64,000 nucleotides of DNA from Prochlorococcus sp. AG-347-M15 (lineage in GTDB: Bacteria; Cyanobacteriota; Cyanobacteriia; PCC-6307; Cyanobiaceae). The notes under the pieces are model-generated. The model searched no databases and was not told the DNA's origin. It saw only the letters and a program-made list of their open reading frames with translations. A program made the translations under genes and the position numbers. Below, in pieces: positions 40,094 to 49,795 of the stretch (its first letter is position 1; each line of letters starts with the position of its first letter). The stretch spans positions 44,143 through 108,142 of the forward strand of contig QCCS01000006.1 in assembly GCA_003281185.1 (NCBI GenBank). Reading direction: 5' to 3'.

Positions 40094-40706
40094 TTAATTT
40101 AGGCAATATAAGACCACTTTTCTTTTTGTATTCTTCGAATGAATCATATTTTGAGAGCGATTTATCTTTCTTTATCATTCTTGGTAGAAAAACTATAGAG
40201 AAAAATATGGCAAGAATTACTACTGGTATGAAACTCATTGAAAGTATGGCGAATGATAGATAAATTAGTATTTCTCCTAAATAATTTGTATTCCTTATAT
40301 TTTTAAAAAATCCTTCTTTAATTAGATCTTTTTTTAATTTAAGAGAAAAATATTTTTGGGCATCACTAGCAAAGTGTAGAAACACACCAATTATATTTAT
40401 AGATACAGATGCAGCTATTACAATATTTGGAACAGATTTCTGAGATGATATAAGGATGTAGGGAGCTACCCAGTAACTTCCAAGGAAAATAAAACCAGTA
40501 ACCGAAGTTAAAAAATTGATTTTTTCTTTAAAATAAGGATCTGGGAATATCTTTTCTTTTAGAAGCCAAAGTAATCCGTAAGTACCATGCAGGGCTAAAT
40601 AAACGTAGGGAGCAATAGTAAAATTATCAAAAAAAAGCATAAGACCTATCACTACAAATGCAGTGAGCCCCTTATGTAGATTAATTATTTGATTAAGTTT
40701 CATCAT
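40086..40706 (-). CDS. DUF1295/isoprenylcysteine methyltransferase-like membrane protein
   Basis: 206 aa with five or six helices. FFKNIRNTNYLGEILIYLSF is a variant of the RHPNYxGE motif of ICMT/steroid reductase-like membrane enzymes, and DSFEEYKKKSGLILPKLNA matches the usual C-terminus. It could act on a lipid or pigment. Coupled to the PNPOx-like gene (8-nt overlap). Confidence 0.75.
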   Translation of the reverse strand: MMKLNQIINLHKGLTAFVVIGLMLFFDNFTIAPYVYLALHGTYGLLWLLKEKIFPDPYFKEKINFLTSVTGFIFLGSYWVAPYILISSQKSVPNIVIAASVSINIIGVFLHFASDAQKYFSLKLKKDLIKEGFFKNIRNTNYLGEILIYLSFAILSMSFIPVVILAIFFSIVFLPRMIKKDKSLSKYDSFEEYKKKSGLILPKLNA

Positions 40707-40769
40707 TTTAATAATCTAAAAAATGAAATTATTTTCTGTGGATATAACCTAGTTCGTTAAAAGTTTTAA

Positions 40770-40841
40770 TGGGCGATACTGGATTCGAACCAGTGGCCAC
40801 TACCGTGTCGAGGTAGTGCTCTACCACTGAGCTAATCGCCC
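40770..40841 (-). tRNA. tRNA-Val (GAC)
   Basis: 72 nt cloverleaf: acceptor GGGCGAT/ATCGCCC, D arm GCTC...GAGC, anticodon stem CTACC/GGTAG with loop TCGACAC (anticodon GAC), T arm ACTGG-TTCGAAT-CCAGT, discriminator A; CCA not encoded. The loop has C at position 33 where U is nearly universal. Confidence 0.92.
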
Positions 40842-40890
40842 CAATTGAGGAATTTTTAATCCCCCTTATAAGAAAATAGCAGGTTGCGTT

Positions 40891-41682
40891 TCATTTTCTA
40901 AGTAATTTAACTTTCCATCGTTCTCTTTTGGTTATTTCTAAATTTAGAATTTCAATAAATCCTTTATTTTCAAGTTCTAATTTGTCGCCAATTTTTAGAT
41001 TAATTGTTGGCTTATTAACTTTGCTTCCATTTAATCTGAGCATTCCATTTTCTATCCTTTCAATGATTTTGGTTCGTGATACCCTAAAGCCAGCTGAAGC
41101 TATAGCATCTAATCTTGTTGAAGCTTCTACTGTATTGACAAGTTTTTTTGATCTTCCTGAAGGTATTTGTAATTCATCTATACCTACTACATTAACTTTT
41201 ACTTTTACGTCTCTTAAATAAAAAATCTTTTCATCTAGATGCTTAATATTTGAATTATCAATTATCCCTTGTGCTCCCCTATCGCCAATAGTCCATATAT
41301 CTCCAACTTTTATTTGATTAACACCATTTTCAATTAGGAGGGATCTAAAGTCGTCTTGTGTAGCATTATCAAATAAAAAATTTCCATTAATTTTTATCCC
41401 TAGAGCTGGAAAATTACTTTTTAGCGCATCCTCTTCAGGAATATTATCTCCTCTAAAGCAAGCTATCCTAGATCTTTGGGAAGAGGAGAATCCTCCATAA
41501 ATAAAAAATTTGAAATCATTTAAATTTTCAAAATCTTTTAAAATCTCTTCGCAAACATAAGTTGAATTAAACCCAGTCCAATAAGTTTCCCAGTGTTTGT
41601 AGGCTAAGTTCGCAATATTTATTAATTCCTCAGTTTCTTTTTTGTAGTTTGAATTTATTAAGATTTCTTTTAAGTCAATCAT
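40891..41682 (-). CDS. photosystem II S4-domain protein
   Basis: 263 aa. C-terminal S4 RNA-binding domain STRLDAIASAGFRVSRTKII, RIENGMLRLNGSKVNKPTI after a YlmH-like N-terminal domain (SSQRSRIACFRGDNIPEE). Matches the cyanobacterial photosystem II S4 family (TIGR03069), implicated in PSII biogenesis or RNA handling. Adjacent (no gap) to 41683-42249, hence coupled. Confidence 0.9.
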   Translation of the reverse strand: MIDLKEILINSNYKKETEELINIANLAYKHWETYWTGFNSTYVCEEILKDFENLNDFKFFIYGGFSSSQRSRIACFRGDNIPEEDALKSNFPALGIKINGNFLFDNATQDDFRSLLIENGVNQIKVGDIWTIGDRGAQGIIDNSNIKHLDEKIFYLRDVKVKVNVVGIDELQIPSGRSKKLVNTVEASTRLDAIASAGFRVSRTKIIERIENGMLRLNGSKVNKPTINLKIGDKLELENKGFIEILNLEITKRERWKVKLLRK

Positions 41683-42249
41683 TTAGCCTTCTAAAAAAAT
41701 TATATCTTTTGCATCTGATTGTTTTATCAAAGCCCATGGTAATTCTGCTCCAATTTGATTTTCAAGTAGAACAAGCCATTTACCCTCTTTATTAAAATTG
41801 ATGATCGTTCTTAACTCTTTATTTCTATTAATGTTGACACTTGAAGAAGAAACAATGCTTCCTAAATATCCTGAACCCATTCCTAAAAGACCTCCAATTA
41901 ATGATTCCCCGATGTTATTTAATCCAAGAAAGCTGAAGGTAGATAAATTTGTCATATTAGAAAAAGCTATTCCAGCTATAAACCCAAATGGCATTAGCCA
42001 ACTACTCATATCTTTTTGTCTGATTTTTCTATCAAGATTAGGATTTAAGATTCTTATATCTTCAAAATTTTGAGTTTTGAATAATATATTTGCTTTCGCA
42101 TTGAGCGATTCTGTTTCGTCTGATGATATTTTCTCACTTATTGGTGGGATCAAAATAGCTTCAGAGAGCATTACTGATTTTTCTTTGAAAACATCAAATA
42201 GCTGGATACATTTATCAAGGTCTTCAAATATCACAATACTTTTAGTCAA
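41683..42249 (-). CDS. conserved hypothetical protein with Gly-rich membrane segment
   Basis: 188 aa, TTG start. N-terminal alpha/beta part (KSIVIFEDLDKCIQLFDVFK), a central hydrophobic Gly-rich region (LMPFGFIAGIAFSN ... IGGLLGMGSGYLG) and a C-terminal beta strand region. Upstream of and coupled to the PSII S4 gene, suggesting a role in thylakoid biogenesis. No named family. Confidence 0.75.
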   Translation of the reverse strand: MTKSIVIFEDLDKCIQLFDVFKEKSVMLSEAILIPPISEKISSDETESLNAKANILFKTQNFEDIRILNPNLDRKIRQKDMSSWLMPFGFIAGIAFSNMTNLSTFSFLGLNNIGESLIGGLLGMGSGYLGSIVSSSSVNINRNKELRTIINFNKEGKWLVLLENQIGAELPWALIKQSDAKDIIFLEG

Positions 42250-42348
42250 ATTTCAATCCTCAAATGTTTGTGTGTTATTCAAATTAATAAAATGAGATAC
42301 ATACACTATAGATTAAGTTAAAGTAAAAGATTAAAGAACCAATCTTAA

Positions 42349-43935
42349 ATGACAAAAGTTCTCATTACAGATCCAATTGATCAAACAGGAATCGATATTC
42401 TTTCACAAGTTGCTCAGGTTGATCAGAAGATAGGAATCTCAGACTCTGAGTTAGCTTCCATTATTAAAGATTATGATGCTTTAATGATTCGCTCAGGTAC
42501 TCAAGTGACTGAAGAGATTATTAACTCTTCAAGTAAACTGAGAATCATTGGGAGAGCAGGAGTTGGAGTCGATAATGTAGATGTTAAAGCTGCCACGCAA
42601 AAAGGAGTCCTTGTTGTTAATTCTCCAGGGGGTAACACAATAGCCGCGGCAGAGCATACTATAGCTATGATGTTGGCTATATCTAGACATATTCCAATTG
42701 CAAACAGTAGTACTTTGTTAGGTAAATGGGAGAGAAAGAAATTCGTTGGCAATGAGCTATATAAGAAAAAATTAGGTGTAGTAGGTTTAGGGAAAATTGG
42801 TGCTCATGTAACGAAAGTTGCTAATGCATTAGGAATGGAAGTTTGCGGATATGATCCCTTTGTTTCATCAGAAAGAGCTCAACAAATCCAAGTTAAACTA
42901 TCTGATCTAGAAGATTTATTCCAACAATCCGATTATGTAACTTTGCATTTACCTCGCACACCAGAGACAGAGAATTTAGTAAATATGGAGGTGCTTAAAA
43001 GTATGAAAAGTAGCGCAAAATTAATTAATTGTGCTAGAGGAGGCTTGATTGACGAAGAAGCATTAGCAGAAGCTTTAAATAAATCATTGATTGGAGGGGC
43101 TGCAATAGATGTCTTTTCAAAAGAACCTTTGGAATCTAATTCACCACTTTTGAAGGTTGAAAAGAACCTTATTCTTACCCCTCACTTAGGAGCATCTACT
43201 AAGGAAGCACAAGAAAATGTAGCTGTTGACGTTGCAGAACAAATAAGAGATGTCTTGCTTGGCTTATCTGCGAGAACTGCAGTAAACATTCCAGGTTTGA
43301 GCCCCGATATTATGGATAGTCTAAAACCTCATTTGCAGTTGGCTGAAACAATGGGTCTCCTTATAAGCCAGCTTTCAGGTGGACAGATACAAAAACTGGA
43401 GGTCAAACTTCAAGGTGAATTTGTTCAACATCCTTCCCAGCCTTTGCTAATAGCAAGTTTAAAAGGCCTACTGAGTAAGGCTTTGGGAGATAGGATAAAT
43501 TACGTGAATGCTTCTTTAGAGGCAGAATCTAGAGGTATCTCAGTTGTTGAGAGTAAAGATGAAGCAAGACCTGAATTTGCTAGTGGATCGCTTCAGTTAA
43601 CTACTTATGGGGATAACGGTGACCATAGTGTAGCAGGGAGCATTTTTGCTGATGGAGAATTAAGAATTATTAGTATTGATCAATATCCAGTTAACGTATC
43701 ACCAAGCAGATATATGTTGGTTACGAGGCATAGAGATATGCCTGGTATTATTGGTAAACTAGGTTCTTTATTAGGTAGTAACAATGTAAACATTGCCTCT
43801 ATGCAGGTTGGGCGCAAAATTGTTAGAGGAGAAGCTGTTATGGTGTTGAGTATTGATGATCCAATACCTAACAAATTGCTTGACACCATTATTGACGTAG
43901 AGGGGATTACAAGTGCTAATCCAGTTACCTTATAA
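42349..43935 (+). CDS. serA: D-3-phosphoglycerate dehydrogenase
   Basis: 528 aa, long (type I) form. First step of phosphorylated serine synthesis: oxidises 3-phosphoglycerate with NAD+. LGVVGLGKIGAHVTKVANAL (NAD fold), LINCARGGLIDEEALAEALN and LTPHLGASTKEAQ (catalytic His) are intact. A C-terminal intervening domain and an ACT domain (RHRDMPGIIGKLGSLLGSNN) allow serine regulation. prmA follows after 18 nt, same transcript. Confidence 0.97.
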   Translation: MTKVLITDPIDQTGIDILSQVAQVDQKIGISDSELASIIKDYDALMIRSGTQVTEEIINSSSKLRIIGRAGVGVDNVDVKAATQKGVLVVNSPGGNTIAAAEHTIAMMLAISRHIPIANSSTLLGKWERKKFVGNELYKKKLGVVGLGKIGAHVTKVANALGMEVCGYDPFVSSERAQQIQVKLSDLEDLFQQSDYVTLHLPRTPETENLVNMEVLKSMKSSAKLINCARGGLIDEEALAEALNKSLIGGAAIDVFSKEPLESNSPLLKVEKNLILTPHLGASTKEAQENVAVDVAEQIRDVLLGLSARTAVNIPGLSPDIMDSLKPHLQLAETMGLLISQLSGGQIQKLEVKLQGEFVQHPSQPLLIASLKGLLSKALGDRINYVNASLEAESRGISVVESKDEARPEFASGSLQLTTYGDNGDHSVAGSIFADGELRIISIDQYPVNVSPSRYMLVTRHRDMPGIIGKLGSLLGSNNVNIASMQVGRKIVRGEAVMVLSIDDPIPNKLLDTIIDVEGITSANPVTL

Positions 43936-43953
43936 AAGGTTTAATATATATTA

Positions 43954-44859
43954 ATGGCAATTAAAGATTGGTATAAACTGACTTTTCTGATAGAAAGTGA
44001 TTTAGAAGATATTATTATTTGGAAATTAAATGAACTAGGAATTTCAAGTTTTTCATTTGAATATTTGAAAAAAAATGAAAATAAAAAAGAAGTGAATATT
44101 TGGCTTCCAATTAATGAGTGGGATAATGATTCTAGATGTGATTTTGAAAAAATAATTAGTAAAGTTCTAAACACGGATGACTCTAGAAATCAATTTTTTA
44201 GCTGGAGCATAATTAAAGAGGAGGATTGGTTAACAAGCTGGAAGAAATATTGGGCTCCTGAATTAGTAGGAAATCATTTATTAATATTGCCTTGTTGGAT
44301 AAATATAAATCAAAAATTTAAGGATAAGCAAATCATAAAAATTGACCCCGGTGCAGCCTTTGGTACTGGCAGCCACCCTTCGACATATCTTTGTTTAGAA
44401 AAAATGGAGAATATTGTATTTTTTAATAAAAAGGTATTAGATATTGGCAGTGGAAGCGGGATTTTAAGCATTGCTGCAAGATTACTCGGAGCAAAAGAGA
44501 TTTGCGCAGTTGATAATGATTATCTAGCTATAAATTCTACTAAATCTAATTTTCAACTAAATTTCGGAAATTTGAAAAACTTAAATACATATTTGGGACC
44601 TTTTAATGAAGTGATTTTAAAAAATTCACCTCATCAATTTGATTTTGTTTTATGCAATATTTTAGCTGAAGTAATAAAAGAAATGATTCCAAATATTTAT
44701 AAGTGCTTGAGAAACAATGGTGAAGTTATTTTCAGTGGAATTCTGAATTCGCAAAAAGATGAAATTATAAAAATATTAATTCAGAATGACTTGAAATTAT
44801 TGGATGTATCAACTAGAAATGATTGGGCATGTATTTCTGCGCAAAAACCAGCAATCTAA
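43954..44859 (+). CDS. prmA: ribosomal protein L11 methyltransferase
   Basis: 301 aa. Class I AdoMet methyltransferase that trimethylates L11. The PrmA signature [19 protein letters not shown] is followed by [20 protein letters not shown] and [16 protein letters not shown]. The N-terminal 130 residues form the L11-recognition domain. Directly downstream of serA. Confidence 0.95.
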   Translation: MAIKDWYKLTFLIESDLEDIIIWKLNELGISSFSFEYLKKNENKKEVNIWLPINEWDNDSRCDFEKIISKVLNTDDSRNQFFSWSIIKEEDWLTSWKKYWAPELVGNHLLILPCWININQKFKDKQIIKIDPGAAFGTGSHPSTYLCLEKMENIVFFNKKVLDIGSGSGILSIAARLLGAKEICAVDNDYLAINSTKSNFQLNFGNLKNLNTYLGPFNEVILKNSPHQFDFVLCNILAEVIKEMIPNIYKCLRNNGEVIFSGILNSQKDEIIKILIQNDLKLLDVSTRNDWACISAQKPAI

Positions 44860-44998
44860 CCTAAGTATAAGTTTTTCTTATAGATACTCTTTAATACATT
44901 TTATTGTGTCATTTTTTACTTCAAAATCTCACATATCGACTCAATCAATGTTAAAAATGTATTTGATAGGTATTAATTACCAACAATTTTTTTTTTAA

Positions 44999-45298
44999 AT
45001 GGCTTCTTACAAAGTTACACTCATCAGCGAAAGTGAAGGTATCAATTCAACTATCGAAGTACCTGATGATCAATATATACTCGATGCAGCTGAAGAACAG
45101 GGTATCGACCTTCCTTACTCATGTAGAGCTGGAGCTTGCTCAACATGTGCAGGGAAGGTTACTTCAGGAAGTGTTGATCAATCAGATCAGAGTTTCTTAG
45201 ATGATGATCAGTTAGAAGCTGGGTTTGTTCTTACTTGTGTTGCTTATCCAACATCTGATGTAACAATTTCAACTCATGCTGAAGAAGATTTATATTAA
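44999..45298 (+). CDS. petF: [2Fe-2S] ferredoxin, photosynthetic type
   Basis: 99 aa plant-type ferredoxin, electron acceptor of photosystem I and donor to FNR, nitrite reductase and desaturases. The cluster cysteines are [15 protein letters not shown] (C-x4-C-x2-C) and LTCVAYPT; the acidic surface and C-terminal EEDLY are typical. Own transcript, ended by the terminator at 45342-45371. Confidence 0.97.
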   Translation: MASYKVTLISESEGINSTIEVPDDQYILDAAEEQGIDLPYSCRAGACSTCAGKVTSGSVDQSDQSFLDDDQLEAGFVLTCVAYPTSDVTISTHAEEDLY

Positions 45299-45341
45299 TT
45301 ATAAAAATTTACTTCTTTAAGTTGAAAATTAATTATTTCTC

Positions 45342-45371
45342 TGCCACCCTCTATAAAGGTGGCTTTTTTTT
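45342..45371 (+). terminator. intrinsic terminator of petF
   Basis: Stem GCCACC/GGTGGC with a 9-nt loop and a T8 run, 44 nt after the petF stop. Confidence 0.88.
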
Positions 45372-45376
45372 GTGAA

Positions 45377-45745
45377 ATGAATAATTTTGAATTATTTAAG
45401 ACTGGAAGTGTTCAATCAAGCTACGGAGGACAGTACAGCTTTAAGGTTATTGGACCATGTTGCAGACTATATGATAGGGAAGAATTACCTTGGCCCTGTT
45501 CAAGGCTTGCTTGGAGAAGCAAGGAGCCTAGTTGGAGAAGAATAGGTTCTAGATTCGTGGCAGACATGGCTTCAAGAAAATGTCCCTCTTATTCTGTTCA
45601 GATTTTGGAGCCTGGTTCAAAACCAGTGGATACAGTAATTACTCTTTTTTCAAAGAAGTTTTCTTCTGATATACAAGAATGGTGGTACAGCAAAAAACCA
45701 GGCTCAAAAGAGCCTGGCAATATATATCCATTAAAAGATTATTAG
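45377..45745 (+). CDS. conserved cyanobacterial hypothetical protein
   Basis: 122 aa from ATG (MNNFELFKTGSVQSSYGGQY); an earlier GTG lies inside the petF terminator and is rejected. WPCSRLAWRSKEPSWRRIGS and a Trp-rich C-terminus (DIQEWWYSKKPGSKEPGN). Soluble, two to three cysteines, basic. Two hairpins, CTGGTT/AACCAG and CCAGGCTC/GAGCCTGG, lie in the 3' half of the coding DNA. Function unknown. Confidence 0.75.
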   Translation: MNNFELFKTGSVQSSYGGQYSFKVIGPCCRLYDREELPWPCSRLAWRSKEPSWRRIGSRFVADMASRKCPSYSVQILEPGSKPVDTVITLFSKKFSSDIQEWWYSKKPGSKEPGNIYPLKDY

Positions 45746-45753
45746 ATTAAAAA

Positions 45754-46317
45754 TTAAGATTTTGGCTTTGGAGGCATGTAACCTTTTAATCCAGTGCATT
45801 CAAGACTATCGATTGTATCAACTCCAGTTTGTGAATTAGTTCCGCTAGCTCTTTCACATAATGATTTTCTCTGAGAAAGATCAAGATTCGCATCGGTAAA
45901 GTCTGCTCCTTCAATAATTGCCCCATCAAAAACGCTTTTCATTAGCTCGCCATTAGTAAGATTTGCATCTGTAAAATCAGCATTATCAAAGCGTGTTGCG
46001 TATGCAATAAGGTCCTTCATATTTGCCCCTTTAAAACTAGAGTTTTTTGCGGTTGTTACGCTCATATAGGCACCTTGTAGATTGGCTTCACCTAAATCTT
46101 GATTAGATAAATCATATTTAACATATTCAGTATTATGAAGATCGGCACCGTGAAGATCATCTTTTAGTACGTCAACTGATGAAGGATCACTAGGATAAAG
46201 TGCATTAGCAGAAATTGGATTAAGAGATAAACCAATAATTAACGGAAGAAAAATAAATAGCCTTTTCAAAGACTTATGTAGTGATGAAAAAATTGAAACC
46301 ATTTCGATCAACATCAA
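45754..46317 (-). CDS. secreted pentapeptide-repeat protein (lumenal type)
   Basis: 187 aa. Signal peptide LKRLFIFLPLIIGLSLNPIS ANA, then pentapeptide A(D/N)LxX repeats: LHGADLHNTEY, GEANLQGAYM, ADFTDANLTN, ADFTDANLDL, forming a right-handed beta helix. A C-terminal Cys pair (SLCERASG ... SLECTGLKG) may form a disulfide. Resembles thylakoid-lumen pentapeptide proteins of plants and cyanobacteria. Confidence 0.88.
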   Translation of the reverse strand: MMLIEMVSIFSSLHKSLKRLFIFLPLIIGLSLNPISANALYPSDPSSVDVLKDDLHGADLHNTEYVKYDLSNQDLGEANLQGAYMSVTTAKNSSFKGANMKDLIAYATRFDNADFTDANLTNGELMKSVFDGAIIEGADFTDANLDLSQRKSLCERASGTNSQTGVDTIDSLECTGLKGYMPPKPKS

Positions 46318-46393
46318 TATAAAATAGAAAACCTATGACTATTATTCCATGGGTTGGTCATTTGCGACCTTTCTTCTAACGAACTGTTGCAGT

Positions 46394-47332
46394 TTATTTA
46401 ATTTCTACAGTTAGAAAATCTTTCGCAAGCTGAGTATTTGGAAAAACTTTTTGCGCCTCTTTAAGCAAATCGCTTGGCTTGATAGCATTTTTGTTATTGT
46501 ATCTTGGACTTAAATGAGTAATAATTAATTTTTTGGCTTCAGATAATAATGCTGTTTTAGCGGCCATTATTGTTGTGGAATGTAATTTTTCGTAAGCCAT
46601 GCTCTCATCCTCCTTTGAAAAAGTTGATTCATGTACGAGTAAATTGGCATTTTTTGATAATGATACAGCTGATTCGCTAAAGATAGTATCTGTGCAATAA
46701 ACAAAACTTTCACCCTTCCTAGGAGGTCCGCAGAAGTCTTTCCCGTCAAATTTTCTCCCATCAGCTAATACGACTTTTTTACCTTGTTGAAGTTCTGAAT
46801 ATATTGGTCCAGGTGCTATTTTCAAAGACTCCGCTTTTTTTATATCAAATATGCCAGGCTTGTCTTTTTCAGTAACTCGATAACCATAAGCAGGGATTTT
46901 ATGTTTTAAGAAGGCGCAATTTACTTTTATTTTCTTATTTTCGAATAAAATCTTACTTTCAAATGCAAAATTTTCAACTTCCACGAAGTGTAATGGAAAT
47001 GACAATTTGCAAAAACTACTACCAAGCGCAGAATTTATAAAATACCGTAGTTCCGAAGGGCCATATATTTCAATTCCCTTACTATTACCTGATAAACCTA
47101 AGGTAGCTAAGAGTCCAGGTAAACCATAAATATGATCTCCATGCATATGGGTAATAAATATTTTCTTTATTTGCGAAGATTTAATATTGCTTTTCATTAT
47201 TTGATGCTGAGTTCCCTCTCCACAGTCAAAAAGCCAAACTTCCGAAGATTGAGATAATTTAAGAGCTAAAGAAGAAACATTCCTCGTTAATGTGGGTACT
47301 CCAGAGCTTGTTCCTAGGAATGTGATGTTCAC
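46394..47332 (-). CDS. rnz: ribonuclease Z
   Basis: 312 aa, GTG start. Zinc beta-lactamase-fold endonuclease that makes the 3' end of tRNAs lacking encoded CCA, consistent with the CCA-less tRNA in this window. Motifs FLGTSSGVPTLTRNVSSLAL, FITHMHGDHIYGLPGLL (metal ligands), HESTF and ITHLSPRYN. Confidence 0.95.
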   Translation of the reverse strand: MNITFLGTSSGVPTLTRNVSSLALKLSQSSEVWLFDCGEGTQHQIMKSNIKSSQIKKIFITHMHGDHIYGLPGLLATLGLSGNSKGIEIYGPSELRYFINSALGSSFCKLSFPLHFVEVENFAFESKILFENKKIKVNCAFLKHKIPAYGYRVTEKDKPGIFDIKKAESLKIAPGPIYSELQQGKKVVLADGRKFDGKDFCGPPRKGESFVYCTDTIFSESAVSLSKNANLLVHESTFSKEDESMAYEKLHSTTIMAAKTALLSEAKKLIITHLSPRYNNKNAIKPSDLLKEAQKVFPNTQLAKDFLTVEIK

Positions 47333-47420
47333 TTATATTAATATTGTTGTTTTTTTATCTGGATTAAATCTAGACTTTTACTGAAACTAAGGCAATTTCA
47401 AAATTTGTTTTTCAAACAAA

Positions 47421-48800
47421 GTGATTTTAAACAAAATAAAAATTACTACTAAATTTTGTTTAATAAGCATAATAATTTTTTGTTTTAACCAAAATAGAAC
47501 TGTTTCGGCTTCAGTAGAACCCATCATAAATGTTCTTATTCTAAAAGACAAAAAAATTAGAATTAGGTCAGACAGATCAATTCCATTAACAATTAAAGGT
47601 CAGAGATTTTCTAATAAAAAAATTAAAGGTTTAACTTTAAAAAAAGACAGTAATAAAACAACTTTATTTTTTGATAAGAATAAACAGAAAATCTATAACT
47701 TGAAAAATGAAGAAAAATTTGTAGTGAGTTCCACAGATAGAAGAGGTATTTGGGTGGGACAAAAAAGATACGAAGGTAAATTGAATATTTTTATACATGA
47801 TAATGACATATTGGTAGTTAATGTCCTTGGGATTGAGAAGTATCTTGGAAGTGTTGTTGGTTCAGAAATGCCTCCTGAATGGCCTTTGGAAGCATTAAAA
47901 GCTCAAGCCATTGCATCAAGAACTTATGCTTTGAAGCAGAAAGGAAATACTCTTTACGATATTGATTCGACAAATAAGAATCAGGTCTATATAGGGCTAG
48001 AAGCTCGGACACAAAAAACTAAAAAGGCAGTTACTAGTACAAGATCATTAGTTTTGACATATAAAAATAAATTAATTAATTCTTTATTTCATAGTAGTTC
48101 AGCTGGTATGACTGAGAATAGTCAAGATGTATGGAAAAATAAATATCCATATTTATCGAGTGTTAAAGACTTTGATAAAAATAATCCAAAACTCAGATGG
48201 AATAAAAAGTTTTCAAAATCTCAATTGCAAAAAATATTTCCAAGGATTGGAGGGATTAGACAAATTGAAATTTTAAATGTAACAAGTACGGGTCGAATAA
48301 AAAATGTAAGAATTCATGGTTATTTTGGAAAACATCAAATTTCAGGGGTTGATTTTCGAAAAAAAATGAACCTTCCAAGTACTTTAGTAAGATTTAAATT
48401 TATTGGAGCTAATGAGACTAAATCTAGTAATAATAGCGATAAGTTATTATCAACAAATTTATTAGAACCTTTTACCCATATTGTTCGAGTTGGTGATACC
48501 TTAATAATTATTGCTGATCAATATAATGTTAGTGTTGAGGAATTAGTTGCCATAAATAATATTGAAAATTCGTCATTAATTAATATAGGTCAAAGATTAT
48601 TAGTTCCAAAAAATTCTCTTAATTCATCATCATCATCAGAAAAGATTCTGGTAGTTTCAGGATATGGATCTGGTCATGGTGTGGGGATGAGTCAATGGGG
48701 TGCAAAATATATGGCGAATCAGGGAGAAAAAGCAAAAGCTATATTAAAACACTTTTATAAAGGAGTTAAAATTCAACCTTTTAAAAAATATTTCTTATAA
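47421..48800 (+). CDS. SpoIID/LytB-domain protein with embedded LysM
   Basis: 459 aa, GTG start, N-terminal signal-like helix. The SpoIID domain begins at about residue 140 (GSEMPPEWPLEALKAQAIAS, RTYALKQ) and continues to the C-terminal SGYGSGHGVGMSQWGAKYMA; a LysM module (HIVRVGDTLIIIADQYNVSV ... NIGQRLLVP) interrupts it near residue 350. Probably a periplasmic amidase or lytic enzyme acting on peptidoglycan during cell division. Confidence 0.9.
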   Translation: MILNKIKITTKFCLISIIIFCFNQNRTVSASVEPIINVLILKDKKIRIRSDRSIPLTIKGQRFSNKKIKGLTLKKDSNKTTLFFDKNKQKIYNLKNEEKFVVSSTDRRGIWVGQKRYEGKLNIFIHDNDILVVNVLGIEKYLGSVVGSEMPPEWPLEALKAQAIASRTYALKQKGNTLYDIDSTNKNQVYIGLEARTQKTKKAVTSTRSLVLTYKNKLINSLFHSSSAGMTENSQDVWKNKYPYLSSVKDFDKNNPKLRWNKKFSKSQLQKIFPRIGGIRQIEILNVTSTGRIKNVRIHGYFGKHQISGVDFRKKMNLPSTLVRFKFIGANETKSSNNSDKLLSTNLLEPFTHIVRVGDTLIIIADQYNVSVEELVAINNIENSSLINIGQRLLVPKNSLNSSSSSEKILVVSGYGSGHGVGMSQWGAKYMANQGEKAKAILKHFYKGVKIQPFKKYFL

Positions 48801-48802
48801 AA

Positions 48803-49435
48803 TTATTTTGCATTAAGGACAAGTTTTGGATTTATATTAGTTTGTTCTCTATTAAGAAAGCCTATACCAAGAAGAGTTTTTCTTTTATCAACCACCTTTA
48901 TGGGTTTTTTGCAATCAAAAGTTTTGCTTTTATCTAGATAATTAATATCTACTTTAATTGCTCTTCCAGTTTGCCAAAAATTGATTTCTTTTTCTTTATT
49001 CAATACAAATGTTGAAATGTGACTAAGAGCTGAAATGGTTGGAATGATAAGATTTGCAGTTTGGCTTTTATTTTTTTCTATATCTGATATTTTTATAGAA
49101 TTTTGTTCAAAAAAGCCACATGCTGAAATTCTTTTAAGTTTTAAAAGGCAACCTTCGGAGTTGACAACTTTACCTAAATCTCTAGCAATTGACCTTATAT
49201 ATGTGCCTGCGGAACATTTGATTTTTATTTCTAAGATTCCGTTTATTTGGTCCCATTTCATTAAAGTGAGTTCATCTATTTTGACTTCTTTTGGAGCTAA
49301 TTCAAAATTTTCATTTTTAAAGAATTTTTTGTAAGCCCTCTCTCCATTTACGTGTACACTAGATATTTTGGGGGGAATTTGTTGAATAGTTCCTCTGAAT
49401 TTATTTAAATATTGCTCTAATTTCTCATAACTCAT
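48803..49435 (-). CDS. truB: tRNA pseudouridine55 synthase TruB, 3' portion (frameshifted)
   Basis: 210 aa starting at an ATG inside the frameshift window: [40 protein letters not shown]. These are the second half of TruB. The first half is 49425-49721, in another frame. An A6 run (CCAAAAAATGAG) at 49435-49440 marks the junction; with A5 the frame would be continuous ([11 protein letters not shown]). Confidence 0.85.
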   Translation of the reverse strand: MSYEKLEQYLNKFRGTIQQIPPKISSVHVNGERAYKKFFKNENFELAPKEVKIDELTLMKWDQINGILEIKIKCSAGTYIRSIARDLGKVVNSEGCLLKLKRISACGFFEQNSIKISDIEKNKSQTANLIIPTISALSHISTFVLNKEKEINFWQTGRAIKVDINYLDKSKTFDCKKPIKVVDKRKTLLGIGFLNREQTNINPKLVLNAK

Positions 49436-49721
49436 TTTTTGGCCAACCTTTTTGATTAATTATTTCTCCATGAATATCATCAGTGCTTGTTCTTATCCCT
49501 AATTTAATTTCTCCAATATATGTTTTCCCCTGAGGAAGATATTGAATAAATCTTGTTGCACTACCAATCGCAATTGGTAATGTTCCCGTAACCTCTGGGT
49601 CAAGAGTACCTGTATGCCCAATTTTTTTTGTATTTAATAACTTCCTTATTTGCTTTACACAATCATGTGAGGTAAAGCCTTTATCTTTATTAATTATTAA
49701 GAATCCATCTTTGGCTTCCAT
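49425..49721 (-). CDS. truB: tRNA pseudouridine55 synthase TruB, 5' portion (frameshifted)
   Basis: 98 aa: [20 protein letters not shown] and the catalytic [20 protein letters not shown] (nucleophile Asp) are intact, but the frame ends GWPKNEL at a TGA just after the A6 run. TruB makes pseudouridine 55 in the T loop. Slippage at A6 during transcription, a real mutation or a sequence error could explain the break. Confidence 0.85.
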   Translation of the reverse strand: MEAKDGFLIINKDKGFTSHDCVKQIRKLLNTKKIGHTGTLDPEVTGTLPIAIGSATRFIQYLPQGKTYIGEIKLGIRTSTDDIHGEIINQKGWPKNEL

Positions 49722-49795
49722 TTTAAATATTAAGAATACTTTGAGAAAGATTTATTAACACCCTATTATTTTCTATAGGAAATTAAAGTAAGAAA

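Noticed and set aside
44804..44998. 64-codon plus ORF between prmA and petF
   Set aside because: Starts inside prmA in another frame and covers the petF promoter region; no protein-like features.
45359..45376. GTG start six codons upstream for the 45377 gene
   Set aside because: Would place the start inside the petF terminator stem and T-run.
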